From Actinomadura chibensis NBRC 106107 (GTDB taxonomy: Bacteria > Actinomycetota > Actinomycetes > Streptosporangiales > Streptosporangiaceae), in NCBI RefSeq assembly GCF_001552135.1, contig NZ_BCQP01000001.1, positions 110,800 to 174,799 of the forward strand: a stretch of DNA of 64,000 nucleotides, written 5' to 3'. Made by a program: the position numbers and the translations under genes. Below the pieces are notes generated by a model. It made no database searches, had not been told where the DNA came from, and was given only the letters and a program-made list of their open reading frames with translations. The stretch's first letter is position 1. Every line of letters begins with the position of its first letter. Shown here piece by piece: positions 38,376 through 46,311 of this stretch.

Positions 38376-38882
38376 GTGCGACCCAGTGCGCGGCTGCCGG
38401 TGGTCCTGCGGGGGTACGACCGGGGCCAGGTGGACGGTCTGCTGAAGCGGATCTCGCAGGCGTTGAACGGCGGCCCGCCCATGGACGCGGACGAGATACG
38501 GACGACGCGGTTCGACGTCGTCCTGCGCGGCTACGAGCCCCGCGCCGTGGACGAGCTGGTGCGCGAGTGCATCAGGGAGCTCGAGGCCAGGGGGCCGATC
38601 GCGGAGCGTCCCGGCCGTCCGCGCGCCAACCCCAGCTGGCTGATCAACTGGATCCAGAACGCCCGCTTCTCGGGCGCCGGTCTGCGCTCGGGCTACGACG
38701 TCCGCGACGTAGACGCCTTCCTGGACCGCGTGATCGCCGGGCTGCGCGGGGCCGCCCCGCCGGTCAGCGCCCGCGACATCCGGGAGAGCGCGTTCCGCGT
38801 CGTCCGCCTCGGACCCGGCTACGACGAGCAGGAAGTGGACCGCTTCCTGGTGCAGCTCGCGAGCGCCCTCGAAGGCCGCTGA
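38376..38882 (+). CDS. Protein of four tandem DivIVA N-terminal motifs
   Basis: 168 residues, built of four copies of the short DivIVA lipid-binding pattern. They are LPVVLRGYDRGQVDGLLKRI (start), FDVVLRGYEPRAVDELVREC (about 50), GAGLRSGYDVRDVDAFLDRV (about 108) and FRVVRLGPGYDEQEVDRFLV (about 144). No long coiled coil follows. Proteins with the isolated motif (the 'DivI1A domain') are known in actinobacteria but their role is unclear. GTG start with GAGGAG 9 nt upstream. It lies between rlmN and the DUF1963 gene. Confidence 0.8.
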   Translation: MRPSARLPVVLRGYDRGQVDGLLKRISQALNGGPPMDADEIRTTRFDVVLRGYEPRAVDELVRECIRELEARGPIAERPGRPRANPSWLINWIQNARFSGAGLRSGYDVRDVDAFLDRVIAGLRGAAPPVSARDIRESAFRVVRLGPGYDEQEVDRFLVQLASALEGR

Positions 38883-38888
38883 CGAAGT

Positions 38889-38897
38889 TATCCACAA
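38889..38897. promoter_or_regulatory. TTATCCACA site (DnaA-box-like)
   Basis: A perfect TTATCCACA on the plus strand in GTTATCCACAATTTC, 7 bp after the DivIVA-motif gene and 48 bp before the DUF1963 gene. It shares GTTATCCACAATT with the site at 29125 read on the other strand. Confidence 0.5.
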
Positions 38898-38945
38898 TTT
38901 CGGCGGAGGGTGTGCGGGCGGCGCGGGGCGCGTCACGCTACGTGC

Positions 38946-39773
38946 ATGGACGATTTCGCGGCACAGTACCGGCGGCTCCGCGCCCTCCTCGCGGCCTTCC
39001 TGCTCCCCGAGTTCACGGCGGCGCTGCTCCCGCTGATCAGGCCGGCGCTGAGGCTCGGCGCGGGCGGTGGGGCGCCCGTCCACCTCGGCGGCACGCCGCT
39101 CCTTCCGCGTGGGGTGTCGTGGCCGCGCTGGAACGGCCGTCCGCTCGACTTCCTCGGCGCGATCGACTTCGCCGAACTCGCCGGGTTCGGTGACATCCGG
39201 GGTCTTCCGACGTCCGGCCGGGCCGCCTTCTACTACGCGACGGCGACGCCGCGCCCCTGGGGCGACGAGGCGGCGCAGCGGGACGGCTGGCGCGTCCTGA
39301 GCGGCGACCTCAGGCCCGCGACGCCGCCCGCTGACGCACTGACCTTCCGCGAGACGCACCTGTACGCCAGCCCGTTCCTGTCGCTGCCCTCGCCGCAGGA
39401 GTTGCCCATGCGCCGGTTGGAGGCCGCGTGCCGGGGATTCCTGCCGGTCTACGAGCAGTTGCATGCCGCCTGGTCCCAGTACGCCTGGCCGGACGGGATG
39501 CCCGCGCACCAGTTGGGCGGCTGGCCGACGCTCGTCCAGCGCCCCCTCGGGCCGGACTGCCTGTACGCCTCCACGGGCCGCGCGCTGGACTCGCCCCAGC
39601 CCCCGAGGCTGTCACCCGATGAGGAGGGCACCGTGGACGACTGGAGCCTCCTGCTCCAACTCGACTCCGACCAGCGCCTGGGGTGGTACTGGGGCGACCC
39701 GGGCCGCGTCTACTTCTGTGCCCGCCCCAACGTCCCCTTAGAGGAATCCTGGCTGAGCCTGCAAGCCACGTGA
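38946..39773 (+). CDS. DUF1963 (YwqG-like) protein
   Basis: 275 residues. DUF1963 features: VHLGGTPLLPRGVSWPRWNG, DFLGAIDFAEL, and near the end HQLGGWPTLVQ, LLLQLDSDQRLGWYWGDPGR and VYFCARP. The family has no established biochemical role. Start ATG follows a poor ribosome site (probably leaderless or nearly so). Confidence 0.85.
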   Translation: MDDFAAQYRRLRALLAAFLLPEFTAALLPLIRPALRLGAGGGAPVHLGGTPLLPRGVSWPRWNGRPLDFLGAIDFAELAGFGDIRGLPTSGRAAFYYATATPRPWGDEAAQRDGWRVLSGDLRPATPPADALTFRETHLYASPFLSLPSPQELPMRRLEAACRGFLPVYEQLHAAWSQYAWPDGMPAHQLGGWPTLVQRPLGPDCLYASTGRALDSPQPPRLSPDEEGTVDDWSLLLQLDSDQRLGWYWGDPGRVYFCARPNVPLEESWLSLQAT

Positions 39774-39779
39774 CGCGCG

Positions 39780-39799
39780 GCCCGGTTATTCGACCGGGC
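39780..39799. terminator. Terminator hairpin between convergent genes
   Basis: GCCCGGT (39780-39786) and ACCGGGC (39793-39799) around loop TATTCG lie between the DUF1963 gene and the leftward ABC permease gene. It could serve both directions. Confidence 0.6.
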
Positions 39800-39821
39800 A
39801 AGTGCGCAGGGTGCCGCGAGA

Positions 39822-40514
39822 TCAGGGACGGTGGCGGACCGCAGTGGTGATGTAGGCGACTCCTACCACCGCAGACCAGACGGCTAGATGCAGTGCGATC
39901 TCTGGGAAATGTGAGGTGAATTCGTTGGCGCCGTCGTGGGCGGCGCGGAGCCAACCGATTAGAGGGACAGAGAGCCAGGAGAGACGTCCAATGCCCAGGA
40001 GGGTCGTGGCGGTGAGCGTGCCGAGGAGCGCGAGCAGGGAGACGCCGGGGTCGGGGATCAGGGCTCGGCTCGTCCATGCGCCGATGAGCGTGCCGGGAAC
40101 GGCGACGAGGAGGTTGAGCGCACAACCCGCGAGGATCGCCGATCCCGGCGACCCCACTTGAACCGCCTGGAAGAGAGGGATGACCAATGCGACGACCCCC
40201 AGGGAGAGGTTCACGCAGTAGGCCGAGAGCAGTCCTGCCAATGTGGGAGTCGAGGGGCGCCGGGCGGCGAGGGCGGTCAGCGCGCGCTGTTCGTCCGGCT
40301 GGGTGTCGAGGAGGGCGCGGGCCGCCCAGGCCCAGATGGGGAACATGAACGCCGCCACGTCCCCGAAGGTGCCGATGGCGAGATCGGAGGCCTTCCGTCC
40401 GGCGGGCCCCTGGACGAGGACGAGCACCACGACGAGCGCTACGACGATCAACGGATACAGCACGCGCAGGGAACGGACATAGCCCGCGACCTGGAATCTG
40501 ACGAGCGCCGTCAC
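39822..40514 (-). CDS. ABC-2-like membrane protein
   Basis: 230 residues with about six membrane helices (VLYPLIVVALVVVLVLVQGP, FMFPIWAWAARALLD, LSAYCVNLSLGVVALVIPLF, LLVAVPGTLIGAWTS). It is the likely membrane partner of the ATPase gene upstream; its GTG overlaps that gene's stop by 4 nt. Such small two-component exporters move lipids, peptides or drugs. Substrate unknown. Confidence 0.8.
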   Translation of the reverse strand: MTALVRFQVAGYVRSLRVLYPLIVVALVVVLVLVQGPAGRKASDLAIGTFGDVAAFMFPIWAWAARALLDTQPDEQRALTALAARRPSTPTLAGLLSAYCVNLSLGVVALVIPLFQAVQVGSPGSAILAGCALNLLVAVPGTLIGAWTSRALIPDPGVSLLALLGTLTATTLLGIGRLSWLSVPLIGWLRAAHDGANEFTSHFPEIALHLAVWSAVVGVAYITTAVRHRP

Positions 40515-41224
40515 CGCTCTGGCCTTCGCACTCGGTAGCCGTCCGCGCGAAGCTTGGTCTCCACGGTGTCGGCCTGATCGGTTGGGACGTCGATTTCCAG
40601 GACGGTCCATTCCGTCTTGATGGACGAGAGGGGGGTCACCTTTCCGTCGGCCACGCGGAGCCGGTCGATTTCCGGGAGAGCCTCGATGCAGCGCTGGTGG
40701 TCGCTGACGACCACCGTGGTGCCGCCCGTCGCGATCTCGGAGATCAGGGCGGGCAGGAGGTCGCGGGTGGCCGCGTCCAGACCGGCGAAGGGCTCGTCCA
40801 GGATGAGCAGTCCCGGATCGTCCAGGAGGGCTTGTGCGAGGCCGATCTTTTGCGCGCTGCCCTTCGACAACTCGGGGAGCCGTACCCCAAGGAGGTGATC
40901 AAGTCCCAGACGCTCGACCCACATCCCGACGGATTCTGCGGGGGCGCGGCGTATCGCTGCCATGTGGTCGAGGTAGCTCCGGACGGTGAACGGCTGGTTC
41001 ACCGGAAAGCGCTCCGGCGCGTAGCCCACGCGCTTGGGCCGGTCGCTGATGACCCCCTGACCCGGATTCCGCAAACCGGCGATCACTCGGAGCAAAGTCG
41101 ACTTCCCGGCACCGTTGCGTCCGGTCACTTCCGTCACACCGCCGGGAGGAAGCGACAACGTCACGTCCCTGAACACCCACGGGTCTTTCCGGCGATATCG
41201 AAACGCGACACCTTCCAACCGCAT
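40511..41224 (-). CDS. ABC transporter ATP-binding protein
   Basis: 237 residues. Walker A is VTGRNGAGKSTLLRVIAGLR, signature LSKGSAQKIGLAQALL, Walker B LLILDEPFAGLD and H-loop VVVSDHQRC. The C-terminal 60 residues form a small extra domain (WTVLEIDVPTDQADTVETKL). Coupled to the membrane protein gene. The start at ATG 41224 has no clear ribosome site. Confidence 0.9.
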   Translation of the reverse strand: MRLEGVAFRYRRKDPWVFRDVTLSLPPGGVTEVTGRNGAGKSTLLRVIAGLRNPGQGVISDRPKRVGYAPERFPVNQPFTVRSYLDHMAAIRRAPAESVGMWVERLGLDHLLGVRLPELSKGSAQKIGLAQALLDDPGLLILDEPFAGLDAATRDLLPALISEIATGGTTVVVSDHQRCIEALPEIDRLRVADGKVTPLSSIKTEWTVLEIDVPTDQADTVETKLRADGYRVRRPER

Positions 41225-42164
41225 GAAACCCGAACCGTAGCCGCCCACGAGTAAGCCCACCGTTAACCACCAACCCCACCCCCGCCCACCACTCCCAACC
41301 CCGCCCACGACCTTCACCCCCGCCCACCACTTCCGCCCGCCCACCACCCTCAAGTCCGCTCATCACTTCCAAGCCCGCTCGCCACCTTCAAGCCTGCTCG
41401 CCACCTTCAAGCCCGCTCACCAGCTTCAAGCCCGCTCACTAGTTCCAGGCCTGCTCATCACTTCCAAGCCTGCTCGCCACCTTCAAGCCTGCTCACCAGC
41501 TTCAAGCCTGCTCATCACTTCCAAGCTGGCCCACGACCTTCAAGCTGGCCCACGACCTTCAAGCTGGCCCACGACCTTCAAGCCCGCTCACTAGCTCCAA
41601 GCCCGCTCACTAGCTCCAAGGCTGCTCACTAGCTCCAAGGCTGCTCGCCACCTTCAAGCCCGCCCACCAGCTTCAAACCTGTTCATCACTTCCAAGCCTG
41701 CTCGCCACCTTCAAGGCCGCTCATCACCTCCAAGCCCGCTCGCCACCCTCAAGCCCGCTCACTAGCTCCAAGGCTGCTCACTAGCTTCGAGCCCGCTCGC
41801 CACCCTCTAGTCCGCTCGCCACCTTCAAGCTTGCTCGCCAGCTCCAAGCTCGCTTACCAGCTCCGCAGCGGCCTCCTTCCATCACCTTCGGCCACCAGCT
41901 CCTTCCACCACCTCCGCCCACACCTTCCGTCCGCGACAGCAGTTGGTGTCCGCGGCAGCGGTTGGTGGGTGGTTGGCGGGCCGGTCGGGTTGGTGGGGGC
42001 TGTTGTTGCGCGGGGTGAGGGGGCGGTGGGTATGGCGCTGGTTTTCTGGGTGTCTTGCCGGGGTGAGCTGGCGGTTGCCTCGGTGTGCTGGGGGTTGGCC
42101 TTCTTGTCGGTGGTGGGGGTTGAGGGGTGGGGTGGGGTTTAGTTGGGTTGGGGTGGAGGTTCGG
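41225..42164. other. 940-bp ABC-HIT spacer with 19-bp repeat
   Basis: The larger part is the 19-bp tandem repeat at 41284-41862. The rest (41863-42164) is T/G- and G-rich, with a run of GGTTGGTGG variants near 41950-42010 and no recognised gene or RNA. Confidence 0.6.
41284..41862. repeat. 19-bp minisatellite, about 30 copies, upstream of the HIT gene
   Basis: Units follow YTTCAAGCCYGCTCRCCAS. As 19 is not a multiple of three, no frame is preserved, so the array is not coding. Variants such as the CAAGCTGGCCCACGAC type are clustered, showing local duplication of mutated units. Outer units on the ABC side are more diverged. Confidence 0.92.
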
Positions 42165-42620
42165 ATGGGTGATCAGGGGTGTTTGTTCTGCGAGATCGTC
42201 AAGGGGGAGAGGGGTGCGCATGTTGTGATGGAGCGGCCTGAGGCGGTGGCGTTTCTTGATTCGCGGCCCTTGTTCAAGGGGCACACGTTGCTGGTGCCCC
42301 GGGTGCATTACGAGACGCTCACCGATCTGCCGGGGGAGTTGCTGGGGCCGTTCTTCGGATATGCGCAACTGCTCGCGGGGGCGATGGAGTCGGTGCTCGG
42401 GGCCGCCGGGTCGTTCGTGGCCATGAACAATCGGGTGAGTCAGAGCGTCCCGCATCTGCATGTTCATGTGGTGCCGCGCAACCGGAAGGACGGGCTGCGC
42501 GGGTTCTTCTGGCCGCGGCAGAAGTACGAGTCGGACAACGAGGCGGCCGAGTACGCCGGGCGTCTGGCGGCGGCGCTCGGTGCGGACGGCGGGGAGGTCG
42601 GGTCAGGTCAGGGCGAGTAG
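42165..42620 (+). CDS. HIT-family hydrolase
   Basis: 151 residues. The HIT motif is PHLHVHVVPR, preceded by CLFCEIVKGE and the conserved LLVPRVHYETLTDLP. Family members hydrolyse nucleoside phosphoramidates, dinucleotides or related compounds. GGTGGAGG precedes the ATG. Its last 18 bases overlap the convergent antitoxin-like gene. Confidence 0.92.
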   Translation: MGDQGCLFCEIVKGERGAHVVMERPEAVAFLDSRPLFKGHTLLVPRVHYETLTDLPGELLGPFFGYAQLLAGAMESVLGAAGSFVAMNNRVSQSVPHLHVHVVPRNRKDGLRGFFWPRQKYESDNEAAEYAGRLAAALGADGGEVGSGQGE

Positions 42621-42854
42621 GACGGCCGTGAAGGGCCCCGAAGGGTCCGTGTCGGGGGAGAGGTCGGCGTCTTGGGCCGCCGCCTCGTACAGGTCGCGTT
42701 CGGCCCGGTCCAGGGCCGTGGAGAGGACGTAGTCGGTGACCGTCCAGCCGATCAGCTCCGCGGCCTTGCGGATCACGAGAAGCTGCTCCGCGGACGGCCG
42801 GAGGGCGAGGTCGGCCTGGGCGGCGGGAAGGTCCTGGCGAACCGACTCAGACAT
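42603..42854 (-). CDS. DUF1778-like putative antitoxin
   Basis: 83 residues. The pattern LRPSAEQLLVIRKAAELIGW, then TVTDYVLSTALDRAERDL, matches DUF1778 (TacA-type) ribbon-helix-helix antitoxins. These normally pair with a GNAT acetyltransferase toxin; none is adjacent here, so it is an orphan or works otherwise. AAGGAGA 7 nt before the ATG. Confidence 0.7.
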   Translation of the reverse strand: MSESVRQDLPAAQADLALRPSAEQLLVIRKAAELIGWTVTDYVLSTALDRAERDLYEAAAQDADLSPDTDPSGPFTAVLLALT

Positions 42855-42949
42855 GGCCGGTCTCCTTCCTTGCGGCATCTCAACGTACGCCGCGAGGTGT
42901 GGACTGGACATCCCCACTGAGGACGAGAATTGCGCGCCCCGGGGAGGAG

Positions 42950-43411
42950 TCAGCGAGTACCCCAGGAGTAAGTCTGCTTGCGCAATTTGAGATAGACGAA
43001 GCTCTCGGTGGAGACGACGCCGGGCACGGTGCGGATGCGGCCGAGGAGTTCGAGGAGGCGCTCGTCGTCCTCGCAGACGAGTTCGAGGAGGATGTCGAAC
43101 GACCCGGCGGTGATGACGACGTAGTCGATCTCGTCGATGGCCGCGAGCTGGTCGGCGGTCTTCTCCAGGTCGCCCTCGCACTTCACGCCGATCATCATCT
43201 GCCGGTGGAAGCCGAGCATGAGCGGGTCGGTGACGCCGACGATCTGCATGACCCCGGTGTCGAGGAGCTTCTGCACGCGCTGCCGGACGGCGGCCTCGGA
43301 GAGCCCGACGGCCTTGCCGATGGCGGCGTAGGAGCGGCGGCCGTCCTGCTGGAGCTGCTCGATGATCTGCTTGGCGGTCTCGTCGAGCTGGACGCGGGCT
43401 GCGCGTTCCAT
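42950..43411 (-). CDS. Lrp/AsnC-family transcriptional regulator
   Basis: 153 residues. The N-terminal HTH is LDETAKQIIEQLQQDGRRSY, then AAIGKAVGLSEAAVRQRVQK; the C-terminal RAM/AsnC domain contains EIDYVVITAGSFDILLELVC. Diverges from the aldehyde dehydrogenase gene and from the pot transporter downstream, and is a natural candidate regulator of them, perhaps sensing an amino acid or polyamine product. GGGAG 8 nt before the ATG. Confidence 0.92.
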   Translation of the reverse strand: MERAARVQLDETAKQIIEQLQQDGRRSYAAIGKAVGLSEAAVRQRVQKLLDTGVMQIVGVTDPLMLGFHRQMMIGVKCEGDLEKTADQLAAIDEIDYVVITAGSFDILLELVCEDDERLLELLGRIRTVPGVVSTESFVYLKLRKQTYSWGTR

Positions 43412-43458
43412 CGGTGGTCTCCCTGATCTGCGGCATCGAGGGCATGAGGCGTCTGCGT

Positions 43459-43504
43459 CAAGTGAATCAGTCGTGAAACTGGATCGTAACAACGGAATCA
43501 CTTG
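43459..43504. promoter_or_regulatory. Inverted repeat between Lrp gene and aldehyde dehydrogenase gene
   Basis: CAAGTGA (43459-43465) and TCACTTG (43498-43504) are 7-bp inverted arms, extended imperfectly to CAAGTGAATC/GGAATCACTTG, with centres 39 bp apart. This AT-richer stretch between divergent starts is a plausible Lrp operator. Confidence 0.4.
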
Positions 43505-43578
43505 TATTGGACGGAAGCCTCTGTAAGGGTCGGGCCAACAGGACACAACGGGCGACGGAGCCCAGGAGGGACCTGAGG

Positions 43579-45012
43579 ATGAGCGGCGAGCGGCTGCGTA
43601 ACTTTATCGGCGGCGAGTACGTCGACGCCAAGGACGGCCGGACGATGGAGGTGGTCGACCCCAGCACCGGCGAGGCGTACGCGGAGGCCCCCGCGTCCGG
43701 CCCCGGTGACGTCGACGCCGCCTTCCGCGCGGCCGCCGAGGCGTTCCCCGCCTGGCGGGACGCGACGCCGGGCGAGCGGAGCCTCGCGATGCTGCGGTTC
43801 GCCGACGCCGTCGAGAGACGGGCCGGGGACCTCGTCGCCGCGGAGAGCCGCGACACGGGCAAGCCGCTCCAGCTGACCATGGACGAGGAAGTGCCTCCCA
43901 TGGTGGACAACCTCCGGTTCTTCGCGGGCGCGTCGCGCGTCCTGGAAGGAAAGGCGACCGCCGAGTACATGGCGGACCACACGTCCTCCATCAGGCGGGA
44001 GCCGATCGGGGTGTGCGCCCAGGTGACGCCCTGGAACTACCCCATGATGATGGCGGTCTGGAAGATCGGGCCCGCGCTGGCGACGGGCAACACGGTCGTC
44101 CTGAAGCCGTCCGAGACGACCCCGGCGAGCACGCTGCTGCTGGCGGAGATCGCGGCCGAGTTCCTGCCGCCCGGCGTGTTCAACGTCATCTGCGGCGACC
44201 GGGACGCGGGACGCGCCCTGGTGGAGCACCCGACGCCGCAGATGGTGTCCATCACCGGGAGCGTCCGGGCGGGGATGGAGGTCGCCGCGTCGGCGGCCAA
44301 GGACCTCAAGCGGGTGCACCTGGAGCTCGGCGGCAAGGCGCCGGTCGTCGTGTTCGACGACGCGGACGTCGCGTCCGCCGCCGCGGGCATCGCCGAGGCC
44401 GGATACTTCAACGCGGGCCAGGACTGCACGGCCGCCACGCGCGTCCTCGTCGCCGACCGGCTGCACGACGACTTCACCGAAGCGCTCACCGAGGCCGCCA
44501 AGGGGACGAGGGTCGGCCCGCCCAGCGACACGGACGCCTACTACGGCCCGGTCAACAACGCCAACCAGCTCGACCGCGTCCAGGGGTTCATCGACCGCGT
44601 CCCCGGGCACGCGCGCGTCCTCGCCGGAGGCGAGCGGGTCGGCGACCGCGGCTACTTCTTCGCGCCGACCGTCGTGGGCGGACTCCGCCAGGACGACGAG
44701 ATGATCCAGGACGAGGTGTTCGGCCCGGTCATCACCGTCCAGAGCTTCACGGACGAGGCCCAGGCCGTCGAGTGGGCGAACGGCGTCAAGTACGGCCTTG
44801 CCGCCAGTGTCTGGACGCAGAACCACGGCCGCGCCATGCGCATGACCAAGGCCCTGGACTTCGGCGCGGTGTGGGTCAACACCCACATCCCGCTGGTGTC
44901 GGAGATGCCGCACGGCGGCTTCAAGCACTCCGGCTACGGCAAGGACATGTCGATGTACGGAATCGAGGACTACACCCGCGTCAAGCACGTCATGCACTAC
45001 ATCGGCGGCTGA
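43579..45012 (+). CDS. Gamma-aminobutyraldehyde-type dehydrogenase
   Basis: 477 residues of the NAD-dependent aldehyde dehydrogenase superfamily. Asn153 (TPWNYP), the catalytic Glu249 (LELGGKAP) and Cys283 (AGQDCTAATR) are present. Overall similarity to the PatD/gamma-aminobutyraldehyde group (MPHGGFKHSGYGKDMSMYG) and linkage to polyamine transport suggest oxidation of 4-aminobutanal to GABA in putrescine breakdown. The ATG at 43579 has GGAGGG upstream; the frame is open earlier. About 140 bp separate its stop from potA. Confidence 0.9.
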   Translation: MSGERLRNFIGGEYVDAKDGRTMEVVDPSTGEAYAEAPASGPGDVDAAFRAAAEAFPAWRDATPGERSLAMLRFADAVERRAGDLVAAESRDTGKPLQLTMDEEVPPMVDNLRFFAGASRVLEGKATAEYMADHTSSIRREPIGVCAQVTPWNYPMMMAVWKIGPALATGNTVVLKPSETTPASTLLLAEIAAEFLPPGVFNVICGDRDAGRALVEHPTPQMVSITGSVRAGMEVAASAAKDLKRVHLELGGKAPVVVFDDADVASAAAGIAEAGYFNAGQDCTAATRVLVADRLHDDFTEALTEAAKGTRVGPPSDTDAYYGPVNNANQLDRVQGFIDRVPGHARVLAGGERVGDRGYFFAPTVVGGLRQDDEMIQDEVFGPVITVQSFTDEAQAVEWANGVKYGLAASVWTQNHGRAMRMTKALDFGAVWVNTHIPLVSEMPHGGFKHSGYGKDMSMYGIEDYTRVKHVMHYIGG

Positions 45013-45153
45013 TCCGCCTCCTGACGCCCGACCATCCGGCCGTCCGGCCCGGCCTGGCCAGGCCGGACGGTCCGGTGGATCCGGTGGATCCGGTAGGGCG
45101 GTTTCTTGTCGGTCGGGGGCGTGGTGCAACTAGTTCGTGAAGGAAGCCCGGTC

Positions 45154-46311
45154 ATGACCGAGACCCAGACCGCCACGGCGCGCGACGACCCGGGTCGCGC
45201 CGTTCCCGCCATCCAGCTCACCGGGGTCGAGAAGGCGTACCACGCCCACGGCGAGACCGTGCCCGCCGTCCGCGGCGTCGACCTGGAGATCGCGCAGGGG
45301 GAGTTCTTCTCCCTGCTCGGCCCGTCCGGGTGCGGCAAGACGACGACCATGCGCGTGGTCGCCGGGTTCGAGGAGCCGACGGCGGGCGAGGTCCGGCTGC
45401 ACGGCAAGGACGTCACGGGCGTCCCGCCGAACCGGCGCGACGTGAACATGGTGTTCCAGTCGTACGCGCTGTTCCCGCACATGAGCGTCTTCGAGAACGT
45501 CGCGTTCGGGCTGCGGCGGCGCGGCGTCGCGAAGGCGGAGGTCGCGCGGCGGGTCGGGGAGATGCTCGACATCGTCGACCTCGCGGGCCGGGAGCGGCGC
45601 CGTCCCGCCGAGCTGTCCGGCGGCCAGCAGCAGCGGGTCGCGCTCGCCCGGGCGCTCGTGAACCGGCCGAGCGCCCTGCTGCTGGACGAGCCGCTCGGCG
45701 CCCTCGACCTGAAGCTCCGGCAGGCGATGCAGGTCGAGCTGAAGCGGATCCAGCGGGAGGTCGGCGTCACGTTCGTGTATGTGACGCACGACCAGGGCGA
45801 GGCGCTGACGATGTCCGACCGGATCGCGGTCATGAACGACGGGCTGATCGAGCAGCTCGGCACGCCGCGCGAGATCTACGAGCGCCCGGCCACCCGGTTC
45901 GTCGCCGGGTTCATCGGGACGTCCAACCTGCTCGGCGGGGACGTCGCCAAGACCGGCGCGGGCACCGCCGTGCTCGCCCACGGTCCGGACGGGCGGATCG
46001 AGGTCCCCGTGCGGGACGGCATGACGGTCGCGGCGGGGGAGCGGCTGGAGCTGACCGTCCGTCCGGAGAAGATCGGGCTCGGGGCGGACCGGCCGGCGGA
46101 CGGCCTGTGCCGCGTCCGGGGGACCGTCACCGAGGTCGCCTACCTCGGGACGTCCACGAACTACAACGTCACCACGTCGGCGGGCGCCGACGTCGTCGTG
46201 TTCCTGCAGAACGCCGCGTCCGCCGACGACATCGCCGCGCGCGGCGACGCCGTCTGGCTGTCGTGGGACCCCCGGCACTCGTACGCCATAGGAGCCCCCA
46301 GTGAGCGGTAA
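45154..46311 (+). CDS. potA: Polyamine ABC transporter ATP-binding protein
   Basis: 385 residues. Walker A is LLGPSGCGKTTTMRVVAGFE, signature LSGGQQQRVALARAL, Walker B LLLDEPLGALD. Typical of the PotA/CysA group with a C-terminal TOBE regulatory domain (ELTVRPEKIGL; TEVAYLGTSTNYNV). It energises import through PotB/PotC with PotD. GAAGGAA 7 nt before the ATG; potD starts 11 nt before its stop. Confidence 0.95.
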   Translation: MTETQTATARDDPGRAVPAIQLTGVEKAYHAHGETVPAVRGVDLEIAQGEFFSLLGPSGCGKTTTMRVVAGFEEPTAGEVRLHGKDVTGVPPNRRDVNMVFQSYALFPHMSVFENVAFGLRRRGVAKAEVARRVGEMLDIVDLAGRERRRPAELSGGQQQRVALARALVNRPSALLLDEPLGALDLKLRQAMQVELKRIQREVGVTFVYVTHDQGEALTMSDRIAVMNDGLIEQLGTPREIYERPATRFVAGFIGTSNLLGGDVAKTGAGTAVLAHGPDGRIEVPVRDGMTVAAGERLELTVRPEKIGLGADRPADGLCRVRGTVTEVAYLGTSTNYNVTTSAGADVVVFLQNAASADDIAARGDAVWLSWDPRHSYAIGAPSER

